Assembly: GCA_913061275.1 (NCBI GenBank)
Contig: CAJXSR010000017.1
Span: forward strand, 21,977-85,976
Direction: 5' to 3'
Origin: an uncultured Paracoccaceae bacterium
GTDB lineage: Bacteria; Pseudomonadota; Alphaproteobacteria; Rhodobacterales; Rhodobacteraceae
Length of the DNA: 64,000 nt
This document shows positions 18,198 to 27,014 of this stretch, in pieces. The position numbers were made by a program, and so were the translations under genes. The notes beneath the pieces were generated by a model that worked only from the letters and a program-made list of their open reading frames with translations, had not been told where the DNA came from and ran no database searches. The stretch's first letter is position 1. Every line of letters starts with the position of its first letter.

Positions 18198-19460
18198 GTG
18201 TTAAAATACCAGTTACTAATGATGATCGCATGGATCGCCGTTCCATTCGTTTTCATACAACGCATACTCACGGGCAAAGACAGCGTTGAGACTTTCAAAG
18301 CACGTTTAGGCTACAGCACTGGCAATAGCACAAACCCACGATTGCTTTGGCTTCACGCAGCAAGTCTGGGCGAATTCAATACGCTAGAGCTGCTTTTGCC
18401 TGCCTTGTCAGGGAAGTTCAAAGATTACGACCTACTGATTACCGTTTCCAATAAAATAACCTATGAAAAAGCCAAAGCTTTAAAATCTTCAACATTGCAT
18501 GTAGATATTGCCCCTGCGGATTTTAACTCTGTGGTAAACCGCTTTCTTAACCACTGGAAACCAGCTTGCCTTATCACCATTGAAAATGAAGTTTTCCCAA
18601 ACCGCACTGTAAAATGTGCGCAAATGCACATTCCAGTGGTTTTCGTTAACGCTCGCATGTCTGAAAAAAGCTTTAACACATGGCATAATAACCCACGCCT
18701 TTCCAAGCGGGTATTCGAATGCATAAATTATTGTTTTGCCCAAGATCAAAACGCTTTTACTCGGTTCTCAAACCTTGGCGTATCTGAAGACCGCATAAAC
18801 TTTCTTGGCAACCTAAAACAATTCCAACAAGCAATACCGATAGATCACCCAGATCTGCACCAGCTTCGCGCCTCTTTTCCAATGCAAAGCACCCTATGTG
18901 CGGCATCCACCCATAAGGGCGAAGATCAGATCATTCTTGATGCATTCAAACTGGTCAAAGACATCCAACCTAATCTTAAACTCATCCTTGTCCCGCGTCA
19001 CGCCAACCGTGCCGCTGAAATAGAAACCCTAATCACCGAAACCCGCTTTTCATGTGCCATCAGGTCACAAAATGAACTGCCCATAGAAACCGATGATATT
19101 TATCTGGCAGACACAGTTGGCGAAATGGGTCTTTGGTATTCCTCTGCCGCGATCACGTTTGTTGCAGGCTCTCTAGTTCCCGTAGGCGGGCACACCCCGT
19201 ATGAACCTGCCGCATATGGTTCTGCCCTCATTCACGGCTCGCAATATTCAAACTTTCAAGCCATTTACGAACAGCTGGTCACAAGCAAAGGTTCACTTCA
19301 GGCCGATACCGCCGAAGACATTGCAGAAGCTTGGCTGCGCCTGTTAAGCAAAGATATGCGTGATGCACAAATTGATGCCGCCAAAAACGCTTTGTTTAAA
19401 AACAGCGACAAAGATCAGATGATCGGAAAAGTGGTGCTAAAAATCGCATCCCTTCTATAA
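18198..19460 (+). CDS. waaA: 3-deoxy-D-manno-octulosonic acid (Kdo) transferase
   Basis: Transfers Kdo from CMP-Kdo to lipid IVA at the inner membrane, the first step of LPS core assembly. 420 aa, normal length. Seen: an N-terminal membrane anchor (residues 3-20), RLGYSTGN, the WLHAASLGEFNT segment carrying the active-site glutamate of GT30, the LVPRHANRAAEIE segment and GGHTPYEPAAYG near the C-terminus. The start is GTG with AAGGGA 7 nt upstream. Its donor pathway genes kdsA-kdsB-kdsD are 7 kb away in this window. Ends 2 nt from the convergent M20 peptidase gene. Standing alone on the plus strand amid minus-strand LPS genes. Confidence 0.92.
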   Translation: MLKYQLLMMIAWIAVPFVFIQRILTGKDSVETFKARLGYSTGNSTNPRLLWLHAASLGEFNTLELLLPALSGKFKDYDLLITVSNKITYEKAKALKSSTLHVDIAPADFNSVVNRFLNHWKPACLITIENEVFPNRTVKCAQMHIPVVFVNARMSEKSFNTWHNNPRLSKRVFECINYCFAQDQNAFTRFSNLGVSEDRINFLGNLKQFQQAIPIDHPDLHQLRASFPMQSTLCAASTHKGEDQIILDAFKLVKDIQPNLKLILVPRHANRAAEIETLITETRFSCAIRSQNELPIETDDIYLADTVGEMGLWYSSAAITFVAGSLVPVGGHTPYEPAAYGSALIHGSQYSNFQAIYEQLVTSKGSLQADTAEDIAEAWLRLLSKDMRDAQIDAAKNALFKNSDKDQMIGKVVLKIASLL

Positions 19461-19462
19461 AA

Positions 19463-20920
19463 TCACTTACCCATATTATCTATCAGCACAGTATAGAATT
19501 GCACCGCACGTACCAAGTTTTCAACTGATATGCGTTCATTTACGCCGTGCAATCGCGCAATATCCGTGTCCAGAAACACAAATGGGTTAATCCTGTAACT
19601 ATCATCCGCAACCGTTCCATAATGACGGGTATCTGTAGCTGCCACGGTTAATCCTGGCACTACAATTATATCACCAAACACTTGCCTAAATGTTGTTTCC
19701 AACGCGATAAATGCTGCATTATCCGCACTTGAAACAGGGCTTGGCTCGGCCCCCCACGCGTCATGTAGCTTTACCTCAATCGCATCATTATCAACCATGT
19801 CTTTGGTGTGTTGCAGCAAGCCTTCAATACTGTCACGCGGGTGAATGCGGTAGTTCACCGTCGCCATTGCCTGTTGCGGTAAAACATTTTCTTTGGGCGA
19901 CCCTATCAGCATTGTAGGTGCTTTTGTGCTGCGCAGCATCGCATCTGTTGGCGGTGATTTTGATAGCACCATTTCCAATATCGGGCGGTAGAACCACTGA
20001 TTGGCAAACAACACCCTTTGAACCAGCGGAAAATTAGGGCCAAGCTTATCAAAAAAATCTTTTGATACCCCAGTCAAACCACCTGGCACTGGCCCAGATT
20101 GCAAATTAGTAAGCCCATTTGCCAATTTGCTAACCGCCGTTGTGCGGGGTGGTAAAGATGAATGCCCCCCTTCAGCATGCGCAGTAATATCAATGTTCAC
20201 ATAGCCTTTTTCCGCAACATTTATGCTTGCAACAGGCTTATCCAACCCGCCAATTACATCCTGTAAAACCATAGATCCTTCATCAAGCGACCACGCTAAC
20301 TGAATACCTTGCTCTTTAAAGTAAGCCGCTACATTGCCTGCACCTTGCGGGCCGCCAATTTCCTCATCGTGACCAAAGCTAAAATATACCGTGCGCGGCG
20401 GCACGTACCCCGCCCCCGCAAGCGCTTCAACCGCTTCCATCATTGCAACCAAAGCCCCCTTATCATCCAGCGTGCCACGCCCCCAAACATACCCGTCAAC
20501 CACTGCTCCCGAAAATGCCGCCTGATCCCAAGCATCTGCATTCACAACAGGCACCACATCATAATGCGCCGTTAACAAAACCGGCGCCAATGCCGCATCT
20601 GCACCCTGCCAGCGATAAAGTGGCGTGAAACCCCCGACCATCTGTCGTGTCATTGCGGCGTTGGCCTTTGGGTAACTTTGCACCAACCAGTCTACAAATC
20701 CTTGAAATGCAGCACCCCTTTGCCCCATTTCACCCGTAGTAGAGATAGTTTTAAACTGCACCGCTTCAGTAACATGGCGCACAAGGCTCGCTTCATCAAC
20801 GGAAGGCAGCGCAATTTGTGCTACATTAGCTGCATCTGGCTGATACCGTACCGTGTTTACCGTCTGTACAATAATCAATACCAATAGAACGCCGGTAATA
20901 CGTAAAACCCATTTTCTCAT
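19463..20920 (-). CDS. M20 family peptidase (PM20D1/carboxypeptidase S-like)
   Basis: Zinc peptidase of family M20, 485 aa. Seen: one N-terminal transmembrane segment (WVLRITGVLLVLIIVQTV), then the metal-site blocks LTAHYDVVPV and WGRGTLDDKGALVAMMEA, FGHDEEIGGPQGA with the catalytic glutamate pair, and the C-terminal histidine in DTRHYG. Likely anchored facing the periplasm, cutting peptides or N-acyl amino acids. I prefer the ATG at 20920 (GGGGA 5 nt upstream) over the ATG at 20932. Monocistronic, convergent with waaA; no functional link to the LPS genes is evident. Confidence 0.88.
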   Translation of the reverse strand: MRKWVLRITGVLLVLIIVQTVNTVRYQPDAANVAQIALPSVDEASLVRHVTEAVQFKTISTTGEMGQRGAAFQGFVDWLVQSYPKANAAMTRQMVGGFTPLYRWQGADAALAPVLLTAHYDVVPVVNADAWDQAAFSGAVVDGYVWGRGTLDDKGALVAMMEAVEALAGAGYVPPRTVYFSFGHDEEIGGPQGAGNVAAYFKEQGIQLAWSLDEGSMVLQDVIGGLDKPVASINVAEKGYVNIDITAHAEGGHSSLPPRTTAVSKLANGLTNLQSGPVPGGLTGVSKDFFDKLGPNFPLVQRVLFANQWFYRPILEMVLSKSPPTDAMLRSTKAPTMLIGSPKENVLPQQAMATVNYRIHPRDSIEGLLQHTKDMVDNDAIEVKLHDAWGAEPSPVSSADNAAFIALETTFRQVFGDIIVVPGLTVAATDTRHYGTVADDSYRINPFVFLDTDIARLHGVNERISVENLVRAVQFYTVLIDNMGK

Positions 20921-21005
20921 AACATTCCCCATGTGTATAATTTAGCAAAATAACTATCATGAATTTTTAAACGTTGCCCAATTACCTAACGTTAATTCAC
21001 TTGGT

Positions 21006-21593
21006 TTAGGCTTTAACAAATGCCCGTATCAAAACTATTTCCATCCAGCGGGTATATTGTGCAATCGACCACCCACATCCAACAGTCAGCTGTTCCCATG
21101 TTTGAAATGACAAAGTTGTCCAAAACATATCTACCGCCTCAGACTCTGACCATTCAGGCGCTAACCTGTCTTCGCGTATTAGCTCTGCAATGATCCCAAC
21201 ACATCCATCGCGTAAACAGGCCATTCTTTCGTCCCACGCAACGGCCGCCGCCTCATCAGTTTCACGCGCGATCAGCAATGCTTTAGCTAGCCCGTAAATC
21301 TCTGGCACATAATTGCCCCAAACATCTACATACGCCTTAAGGGCCTGTTGCGCAGTTGGCGCATCTAACACCGCACTCAACCGCTCATCCAATCCCAAAA
21401 CAACATCTACATGAATTGCCGTAGCACTCATCAAATCAGTACGCGTATCGAAATGCAAATAAATTGCTTGCCTAGAAACCCCGGCAAGCTTTGCAATATC
21501 GCCCATTCGCACCCCCATTCCACGCCGTTCAACCATCAGTTGCCACGTTGCTTCTAGAATTTTTGTTCGGGTATTTTTTTCTTTACTTGACAT
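21006..21593 (-). CDS. TetR family transcriptional repressor
   Basis: 195 aa regulator with an N-terminal TetR helix-turn-helix (GDIAKLAGVSRQAIYLHFDTRTDL, residues ~33-56) and a helical ligand-binding domain that I cannot assign. Divergent from a DUF1772 protein and an NmrA-like protein that it probably represses. A near-perfect palindrome overlaps its own start codon and a second lies about 40 nt upstream, so autorepression is expected. No Shine-Dalgarno sequence is visible before the ATG, so the transcript may be leaderless or very short. A matching site in the metY/dmdA control region suggests a wider regulon. Confidence 0.9.
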   Translation of the reverse strand: MSSKEKNTRTKILEATWQLMVERRGMGVRMGDIAKLAGVSRQAIYLHFDTRTDLMSATAIHVDVVLGLDERLSAVLDAPTAQQALKAYVDVWGNYVPEIYGLAKALLIARETDEAAAVAWDERMACLRDGCVGIIAELIREDRLAPEWSESEAVDMFWTTLSFQTWEQLTVGCGWSIAQYTRWMEIVLIRAFVKA

Positions 21594-21605
21594 AGTGTAA
21601 AGTAA
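21583..21605. promoter_or_regulatory. TetR operator overlapping the repressor start codon
   Basis: Near-perfect 23-bp palindrome: left arm TTACTTGACA, centre TAG, right arm TGTAAAGTAA, with one mismatched pair. It covers the tetR ATG, so bound repressor would block its own transcription. Confidence 0.75.
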
Positions 21606-21630
21606 TAGCTATCTCGCCAATCAATGTCAA

Positions 21631-21645
21631 TTGACACAGTGTCAA
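21631..21645. promoter_or_regulatory. second TetR operator
   Basis: Perfect palindrome TTGACAC-A-GTGTCAA, continued on the right by GTAA as in the site over the tetR start. It lies 41 nt upstream of the DUF1772 start, where it would cover the divergent promoter. Confidence 0.75.
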
Positions 21646-21685
21646 GTAAATCACTTTTATAAACTTTTTCCTTAAGGAGGACAAA

Positions 21686-22183
21686 ATGACTTCAACATGG
21701 TTTTTTCTACTCTGCACCCTGACAACGATAGGGTGCGCTTTAATCTCTGGTATCTTTCTAACCTTTTCAGATTTCTTAATGCGGGCCTTCAAAAATTCTA
21801 CGCCGACAACAGACACCCAAGCTATGCAGCGCATAAACATAGAGGTTTGGCGTTCAGTATTTATGGCTCTGTTATGGGGGTTTTTAATCACCACCGCAGT
21901 CCTTGCAGGGTACGCATATATTAACATGCCTCACCCCATCACCAATTATATCCTGATCGGAACAGGGCTTTATATCGTTGGTGTCTTCGGCATTTCTTTC
22001 GTGTTCAACATTCCCATGAATGACAGGTTGGCAGCCTTAGATACCACAACCAAACAAACGGCACATTATTGGTTTCAAACCTACCTGCCACGGTGGGTAT
22101 TTTTCAACTATTTGCGCGCAATTTCCGCCTGTGGCACTGCCGCATGCTTTCTAATCGCTAGCCTTCAACTGGCACAAATCTAA
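21686..22183 (+). CDS. DUF1772 / anthrone oxygenase-like membrane protein
   Basis: 165 aa integral membrane protein with four hydrophobic segments (about residues 5-30, 50-75, 85-110 and 140-160) and the TxFSDFLMRAF and FNxPMN motifs of the DUF1772 family. Some members are annotated as anthrone oxygenases; the true reaction here is unknown. It has an excellent ribosome site (AAGGAGG, 5 nt before ATG). First gene of a two-gene operon with the NmrA-like protein 21 nt downstream, under a TetR operator; such pairs usually respond to a small lipophilic compound or oxidative stress, which is inference. Confidence 0.8.
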   Translation: MTSTWFFLLCTLTTIGCALISGIFLTFSDFLMRAFKNSTPTTDTQAMQRINIEVWRSVFMALLWGFLITTAVLAGYAYINMPHPITNYILIGTGLYIVGVFGISFVFNIPMNDRLAALDTTTKQTAHYWFQTYLPRWVFFNYLRAISACGTAACFLIASLQLAQI

Positions 22184-22204
22184 CTTCATAATAGGATTAA
22201 TCCC

Positions 22205-22834
22205 ATGAAAATCACAATATTCGGTGCGACAGGTAAAGTCGGCCACCACCTAACAGCACAAGCACTTAAACAAGGTCACACCGTTACTGCGTTCGTCCGT
22301 AACCCAGACGCCATCAGTCAATCGCATGAAAACCTGCACTTTGTTCAGGGCGACGTGATGGATGCAAACGCCGTTAAACATGCGGTAACAGGGCAAGATG
22401 CAATTATTTGCGCCCTAGGAATGCACCTGATGAACAAGGCGGGTTTACGCGCCAAAGGCACCAAAAACATCGTGCGCGCAATGTCAGAAACAGGCATCAA
22501 ACGCCTAATCTGCCTATCTGTTTTTGGCGCAAATGATAGCCGCGACCTGTTAACGTTCAAATACAAAGCCCTGATTGTACCGTTAATCTTGCGCCACGTC
22601 ATAGCCGACCACGAAGTTCAAGAAAACATTGTCACAAGCAGCACATTAGATTGGACGCTTGTACGCCCCGGAAACTTCACCAAAGGCGATTATACAGGTG
22701 TTTATCGTCACGGGTTTACGGCCGCAGACAAACCCAGCAAAATCAAAATATCACAACCAGATCTGGCTGATTTCATGCTAAAACAGCTTAAAAGTGATAC
22801 ATATCTGCAAAAAGCTCCGTGCCTTTCCTATTAA
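22205..22834 (+). CDS. NAD(P)-binding NmrA/SDR-like protein
   Basis: 209 aa atypical short-chain dehydrogenase. Seen: the Rossmann motif GATGKVGHH near residue 7, then the NPD and QGDVMD nucleotide-binding segments, and the WTLVRPGNFT segment typical of NmrA/YwnB-like epimerase-related proteins. The YxxxK pair is not well placed, so it may sense redox cofactors or act as a quinone or flavin reductase rather than an epimerase. Co-transcribed with the DUF1772 gene under TetR control. A 10-bp inverted repeat directly at its stop codon is the probable terminator. Confidence 0.82.
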   Translation: MKITIFGATGKVGHHLTAQALKQGHTVTAFVRNPDAISQSHENLHFVQGDVMDANAVKHAVTGQDAIICALGMHLMNKAGLRAKGTKNIVRAMSETGIKRLICLSVFGANDSRDLLTFKYKALIVPLILRHVIADHEVQENIVTSSTLDWTLVRPGNFTKGDYTGVYRHGFTAADKPSKIKISQPDLADFMLKQLKSDTYLQKAPCLSY

Positions 22835-22863
22835 GCTTCACTTACGGTTCGTTAGTGAAGCTT
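22833..22863. terminator. bidirectional stem-loop between convergent genes
   Basis: Perfect 10-bp arms AAGCTTCACT and AGTGAAGCTT with an 11-nt loop. The stem begins within the NmrA-like stop codon and covers the last codons of the convergent PEP mutase-like gene, so it serves as a shared terminator-like hairpin. It has no long T-run. Confidence 0.55.
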
Positions 22864-23683
22864 CAGACATCATGCGGGTTATATCATCGCTTGAAATTGC
22901 TCTGTCTGAATAGTTGAAACTACCTTGATCTTTCACCTCTAACGCGGCCCGCATAAATTCCCCCAATGCGGCCCGCGCAAACGACCCGCCAACGCTGATG
23001 CGTTTCACACCAACGTCAGATAATTCCTGAACCGTATAATTCGTACCTTGCAAGCCCATCACCACATTCACAGGCTTATCAACCTCTTGGCAAACTGTTT
23101 TAATTGCTTCCAAACCAGGTAAACCAGGCGCATATAATACATCCGCCCCTGCTTCAGAAAACAACTGCAACCGCTTTATTGTGTCGCTTAGATCGGCACG
23201 TCCCCACAAATAATTCTCAGCCCGTGCCGTCAGCAAAAATCCTTTACCCCATGCTGCTTGTGCTGCGGCTTTAATCCTGTCCACAGCCAGCTCAATCCCA
23301 TAAATCGGATCATCCACATTACCTGTTGCATCCTCAATCGAGCCGCCAACCAATCCTACCTGCACTGCACCTTGAATTGTATCTGCACAGGCTTGCGGAT
23401 CAGCCCCAAACCCATCTTCTAAATCAGCCGACACTGGTAAATCCGTAGCCTCAACAATAGCCTTCGCATTTTCTAGCAACTCACCACGCCCAAGACCCGC
23501 TAACGAGTCTTTGCGCCCGACCGTAAAAGCATAGCCCGCACTTGTGGTCGCAAGGGCGTCAAACCCCAAAGCCGTCAAAATTCGTGCCGTGCCCGCATCC
23601 CAAGGGTTCGGGATCACAAAAGCATCATCGCCCTGATGCAATGCTTTGAATCGTTCAAACTTTGCTAATTGTTTATCATCCAT
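22838..23683 (-). CDS. isocitrate lyase/PEP mutase family protein
   Basis: 281 aa (beta/alpha)8 barrel of the PEP mutase/isocitrate lyase superfamily. Seen: VIPNPWDAGTARIL near the N-terminus, TTSAGYAF, and the metal-binding SADLEDGFG segment; LTARAENYLWG follows. The KKCGH cysteine loop of true isocitrate lyase is missing, so it is more like the 2-methylisocitrate lyase-related or oxaloacetate hydrolase-like members; substrate unknown. The ATG at 23683 is used; a GTG two codons upstream overlaps the preceding stop, and the GGGG ribosome site could serve either. Co-transcribed with the flavoprotein-like gene just upstream. Confidence 0.82.
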   Translation of the reverse strand: MDDKQLAKFERFKALHQGDDAFVIPNPWDAGTARILTALGFDALATTSAGYAFTVGRKDSLAGLGRGELLENAKAIVEATDLPVSADLEDGFGADPQACADTIQGAVQVGLVGGSIEDATGNVDDPIYGIELAVDRIKAAAQAAWGKGFLLTARAENYLWGRADLSDTIKRLQLFSEAGADVLYAPGLPGLEAIKTVCQEVDKPVNVVMGLQGTNYTVQELSDVGVKRISVGGSFARAALGEFMRAALEVKDQGSFNYSDRAISSDDITRMMSEASLTNRK

Positions 23684-23685
23684 AA

Positions 23686-24246
23686 TCACATATCCCCGTC
23701 ATCAAAAATACCCGTTGGGGCACCGTCAATGCTTACCACATTTTTCTTACGCCAAAACGCATCAACCCCCTCATCGCCCAGCTCCGCATACCAAGGCACC
23801 AGCTCTGTATCCGCACGGGGTTGCACCACCGCCATTTCTGGCACACCCGTCCCGCAAGAGGTCGTTACCAGATCAATATCAAGTTTAAAAATATTGCGCG
23901 CGCCCGCATAATCAGGAAACAGGCTATATAACCCATCCCATTCATCGTGGCGCGGGTAAACAACCTGTGCATTTCCATAGGTGCGCAAAATAAGCGCATC
24001 CCCTTCAAAAGCACAAAACATCAGGGTCATTCGCGGGTCTTGCAAAACATGCGCGGCCGTCTCATTTCCACTGCCTGAAACACTTAACCAAACAATTTGA
24101 GTGTCGTTAATAATTTTCAGGCTATCCAAACCCTTTGGTGAAAGATTAACCCGCCCATCAGCCCCCGCTGTCGCTACAAAAAACAGGTTCTGCTTTTCAA
24201 TAAACTGTTTGAACGTTCTGTTCAGCTTTGTAGTTCTAATTGCCAT
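23686..24246 (-). CDS. pyridoxamine 5'-phosphate oxidase-like FMN-binding protein
   Basis: 186 aa split-barrel protein. Seen: FVATAGADGRVNLSPKG near residues 25-40 and VWLSVSGSGNETAAHVLQDPRMTLMF, the order found in PPOX-type flavoproteins of the 'pyridoxamine 5'-phosphate oxidase family', not true PdxH. Probably binds FMN or F420-like cofactor; reaction unknown. ATG at 24246 chosen for GAGG 5 nt upstream. Its stop is only 2 nt from the PEP mutase-like start, so the pair forms an operon. Overlapping palindromes upstream (24288-24308) may control it. Confidence 0.82.
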   Translation of the reverse strand: MAIRTTKLNRTFKQFIEKQNLFFVATAGADGRVNLSPKGLDSLKIINDTQIVWLSVSGSGNETAAHVLQDPRMTLMFCAFEGDALILRTYGNAQVVYPRHDEWDGLYSLFPDYAGARNIFKLDIDLVTTSCGTGVPEMAVVQPRADTELVPWYAELGDEGVDAFWRKKNVVSIDGAPTGIFDDGDM

Positions 24247-24287
24247 GGCCACCTCTGAATGTGCGTTGTGTTTTACACTAACACACC

Positions 24288-24308
24288 CATGCTGACATCA
24301 GCATGTCA
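24288..24308. promoter_or_regulatory. overlapping palindromes upstream of the PPOX-like gene
   Basis: Two perfect inverted repeats overlap: CATGCTGA-CA-TCAGCATG (24288-24305) and TGACAT-CAGC-ATGTCA (24293-24308), some 40-60 nt upstream of the PPOX-like start and 20-40 nt from the end of the histidine kinase gene. They could be an operator for the former or a hairpin ending read-through from the latter. Confidence 0.4.
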
Positions 24309-24328
24309 ACAACAAAGACATATACTAC

Positions 24329-25462
24329 TTATCCATTCGCCAAACGTTCAAGTGCCGCTATCGGTATGGGCATATCGGATAAAATTGGCAAAATAATCCT
24401 GAATACTGTGCCTTTTCCCAGTTCGGTTTCAACGCTCATCTTGCCCCCAATACGTTTGGCCATTTCATTACATAAAGCCAATCCAATACCCGCACCGTCT
24501 TTTTCCCGCACTATAGAGCTGTCTAATGGTCCAAAAGGCTTAAAAATACGCTCAATAGCATCCGCAGAAATACCAGTACCAGTATCTTCAACTTCAATCA
24601 CCACAGTCTGTTCTTGTTGCAGGTAAACGCGTAATATAACTTTCCCAGCCACAGTAAACTTGAACGCATTATCCAGCAGTTCATCTATGATACGCTGCGT
24701 TTTAACAGGATCAAAAATTAGGTGTTTCGGCAGGTTCTCGGCTAATTGACAGTCAAAGTATATCCCTAGTGTTTGGGCTTGTTCTCGCCAATTTCGCGTA
24801 ACTTTAACTGCAAACTCCGCAACATTTACCCACATAACATCAAATGCCTTACGCCCTGTGCTGACTTCTTCAAAATCAAGCAAATTTATCAGTAAACGCA
24901 TTAAACTTTCCGACGAAACCTGTATCTCTTTCAAAAGCTCGCTTTGTTCTACATCCAAATCCGTTTCAGCTAGAACTTCCGATAACCCAATAATGCCATT
25001 TAAGGGTGTTCGGATTTCATGATTCATTCTAGATAAAAATTCAGACTTGATCTGCAACGCCGCTTTCAACTTTTCCTCGACCAGTTTACGATCCGTTACT
25101 TCGGTTCGAATACTGATATATTGATACGGTTTCCCAACGTCATTTAAAACTGGCATAATTGAGGTTTTTACCCAGTAAAATCCACCATCCCTTTTAGTGT
25201 TTTTTATTTCTCCATGCCAAGTTTTCCCACTGGCGATTGTCCGCCATACTTGCTGAAAAACCTCTGGTCCGTGTTCATCCGACTTAATCACTCGGTGGTT
25301 TTGCCCCAGCAACGCTTCCCGCGAAAACCCACTGATCTGACAAAATAAATCATTCACATACAAAATATCACCCCGCACATCAGTCACGCTAACAATGGCA
25401 TGTCCATCCAGTGCTTGGTGAAATGCGGTGTGGTCAAATACAAAGTCATTCATATCACGCAT
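24329..25462 (-). CDS. PAS domain sensor histidine kinase
   Basis: 377 aa cytoplasmic kinase without membrane segments. Domains: PAS (about residues 12-125, with the PAC end YQYISIRTEVTDRK), HisKA dimerisation (RMNHEIRTPLNG, phospho-acceptor His near 146), and HATPase (N-box ELLDNAFKF, DTGTGIS, GAGIGLALCNEM). The missing transmembrane part means it senses an internal cue such as redox, light or a ligand bound by PAS. No response regulator gene is next to it, so it is an orphan kinase. Start ATG has GGA 7 nt upstream; ATG three codons later is possible. Confidence 0.9.
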   Translation of the reverse strand: MRDMNDFVFDHTAFHQALDGHAIVSVTDVRGDILYVNDLFCQISGFSREALLGQNHRVIKSDEHGPEVFQQVWRTIASGKTWHGEIKNTKRDGGFYWVKTSIMPVLNDVGKPYQYISIRTEVTDRKLVEEKLKAALQIKSEFLSRMNHEIRTPLNGIIGLSEVLAETDLDVEQSELLKEIQVSSESLMRLLINLLDFEEVSTGRKAFDVMWVNVAEFAVKVTRNWREQAQTLGIYFDCQLAENLPKHLIFDPVKTQRIIDELLDNAFKFTVAGKVILRVYLQQEQTVVIEVEDTGTGISADAIERIFKPFGPLDSSIVREKDGAGIGLALCNEMAKRIGGKMSVETELGKGTVFRIILPILSDMPIPIAALERLANG

Positions 25463-25607
25463 CTAGCTTTCCAAAGTCAGGCTTAGAAAACCAAATGTAA
25501 GTTAAGATTCTGTGTATTTTAGGAAATTTTTTACGCGCCTCTCAGGCCCCGCAGTTGCCATAAAAGCAAACTCTGCTTTTCAACAAATCGCATAACCCCA
25601 CTGCCTA

Positions 25608-26144
25608 TTACCACAATTCAGGTTTATTAAATGCATCCACACAAAACGGATTACCGATAATTGGTTCGATTTCATTACCCCCCAGTGATTGGCCAAGCCA
25701 TCCTTCTGGATAGGTTAATGGAAACGGGGCCTTTATTACTTTTTCAGCAATATGGCTAAATCCAACTTTCGTATAAAAATTAGGATCGCCATAGGTAAAC
25801 ACCAACTCTACGCCGCTTTCTTTCTGGGCACAAAGGCCAAAATCAATCAGCTTCTGGCCAATGCCCTTTCCCTGACAGCTTGTATCGATTGCCACCGGAG
25901 ACAAAAGAAACGCTTCAACCTTATTTTCAAACGTCATCCTAGAAAAAAAGATACTTCCAATTATGTGCTGATTTTCAATGGCAACAAAACCACAAAGGTC
26001 ATCACCATCTGTCCGCGCCATTAAATCATAAACCAGGTTTCCGACTACCAAACCTTCTGATTGCCCTTCTGAATCCGAAAATGTCTTGGTGAACAGCTGT
26101 TTTATCTCTTCGATGTGGCTTGGATCATATGTAGAAAGTTTCAT
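25608..26144 (-). CDS. GNAT family N-acetyltransferase
   Basis: 178 aa acetyl-CoA-dependent acetyltransferase of the YhbS-like group. Seen: the acetyl-CoA pyrophosphate loop SCQGKGIGQKLIDFG (motif A, Q-x-x-G-x-G/A) near residues 88-103 after the strand AFLLSPVAID, and ELVFTYGDPNFYTKVGF, which is typical of this subfamily. Substrate unknown. Single gene with a ribosome site AGGT 6 nt before the ATG; separated by 145 nt from the upstream kinase and 39 nt from kdsA. Confidence 0.87.
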   Translation of the reverse strand: MKLSTYDPSHIEEIKQLFTKTFSDSEGQSEGLVVGNLVYDLMARTDGDDLCGFVAIENQHIIGSIFFSRMTFENKVEAFLLSPVAIDTSCQGKGIGQKLIDFGLCAQKESGVELVFTYGDPNFYTKVGFSHIAEKVIKAPFPLTYPEGWLGQSLGGNEIEPIIGNPFCVDAFNKPELW

Positions 26145-26183
26145 TTACTTACCTATTTCAAGCAGCTGTCTGATTGCCCTAGG

Positions 26184-27014
26184 CTATAACCCCTTCGCCA
26201 ACCGATCATGCGCTGACAACTTCTCTATTAAGCCTCGCATTTGATCGACAGGGATCATATTAGGCCCATCGCTTGGCGCATTATCAGGGTCTTCGTGGGT
26301 TTCGATAAATATCGCCCCTACCCCAATAGCAGCCGCCGCAGTTGCCAAAGGTGGCACAAACTCGCGTTTACCCCCCGAAGATGTGCCCTGCCCGCCCGGC
26401 ATCTGCACGCTATGCGTGGCATCAAACACAACCGGATAACCCGTTTCAGCCATGATCGGAATGCAGCGAAAATCACTGACCAGCATGTTATAGCCAAAGC
26501 TGGTGCCACGATCACACAGCATAATGTTTTCATTACTGGTAGAGGCCACTTTTTCAGCCACGTTCTTCATGTCATTTGGCGCCAGAAACTGCCCCTTTTT
26601 AACATTGATGCACTTGCCCGTTTCACCCGCTGCCAGCAATAAATCAGTCTGGCGGCACAAAAACGCAGGAATTTGCAAAATATCCACCACTTCGGCCGCT
26701 TTCGCACAGTGCCATATCTCATGCACATCAGTCACCACCGGCACCCCGAATTCATCCTTGATCGCGGCCAGAATTTCCAACCCCTTTTCCATCCCCAATC
26801 CGCGCATACCCTTCAGGCTGGTGCGGTTAGCTTTGTCGTAACTGGCTTTGAAAACAAAAGGTGTGTTGGTGGTTGAACAAGCGTCCAACGTGCGCTCGCA
26901 CAGCATCCGCGCATGATCCAGACTTTCCAACTGGCAAGGCCCTGCCAATAGCGTGAAAGGCATCTCATTGCTGATCTTCAAATCACCTGCATTAACCGTT
27001 TTCATCATACTCAT
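26184..27014 (-). CDS. kdsA: 3-deoxy-8-phosphooctulonate (Kdo-8-P) synthase
   Basis: Condenses phosphoenolpyruvate with arabinose-5-phosphate to Kdo-8-phosphate. 276 aa, normal length. Seen: LLAGPCQLES near the N-terminus, the FKASYDKANRTS segment, TDVHEI, QIPAFLCRQTDLL, and CDRGTSFGYNMLV, all standard for KdsA. The annotated ATG overlaps the kdsB stop as ATGA, but GAAGG sits right against it, so ATGs at 27008 or 27005 are better spaced. Last gene of the kdsD-kdsB-kdsA operon. kdsC, the phosphatase, is not in the window. Confidence 0.95.
   Translation of the reverse strand: MSMMKTVNAGDLKISNEMPFTLLAGPCQLESLDHARMLCERTLDACSTTNTPFVFKASYDKANRTSLKGMRGLGMEKGLEILAAIKDEFGVPVVTDVHEIWHCAKAAEVVDILQIPAFLCRQTDLLLAAGETGKCINVKKGQFLAPNDMKNVAEKVASTSNENIMLCDRGTSFGYNMLVSDFRCIPIMAETGYPVVFDATHSVQMPGGQGTSSGGKREFVPPLATAAAAIGVGAIFIETHEDPDNAPSDGPNMIPVDQMRGLIEKLSAHDRLAKGL

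Noticed and set aside
21583..21927. 114-codon minus-strand frame over the tetR promoter and DUF1772 gene
   Set aside because: It lies over the operators and the well-supported DUF1772 gene with its AAGGAGG site; no family features.
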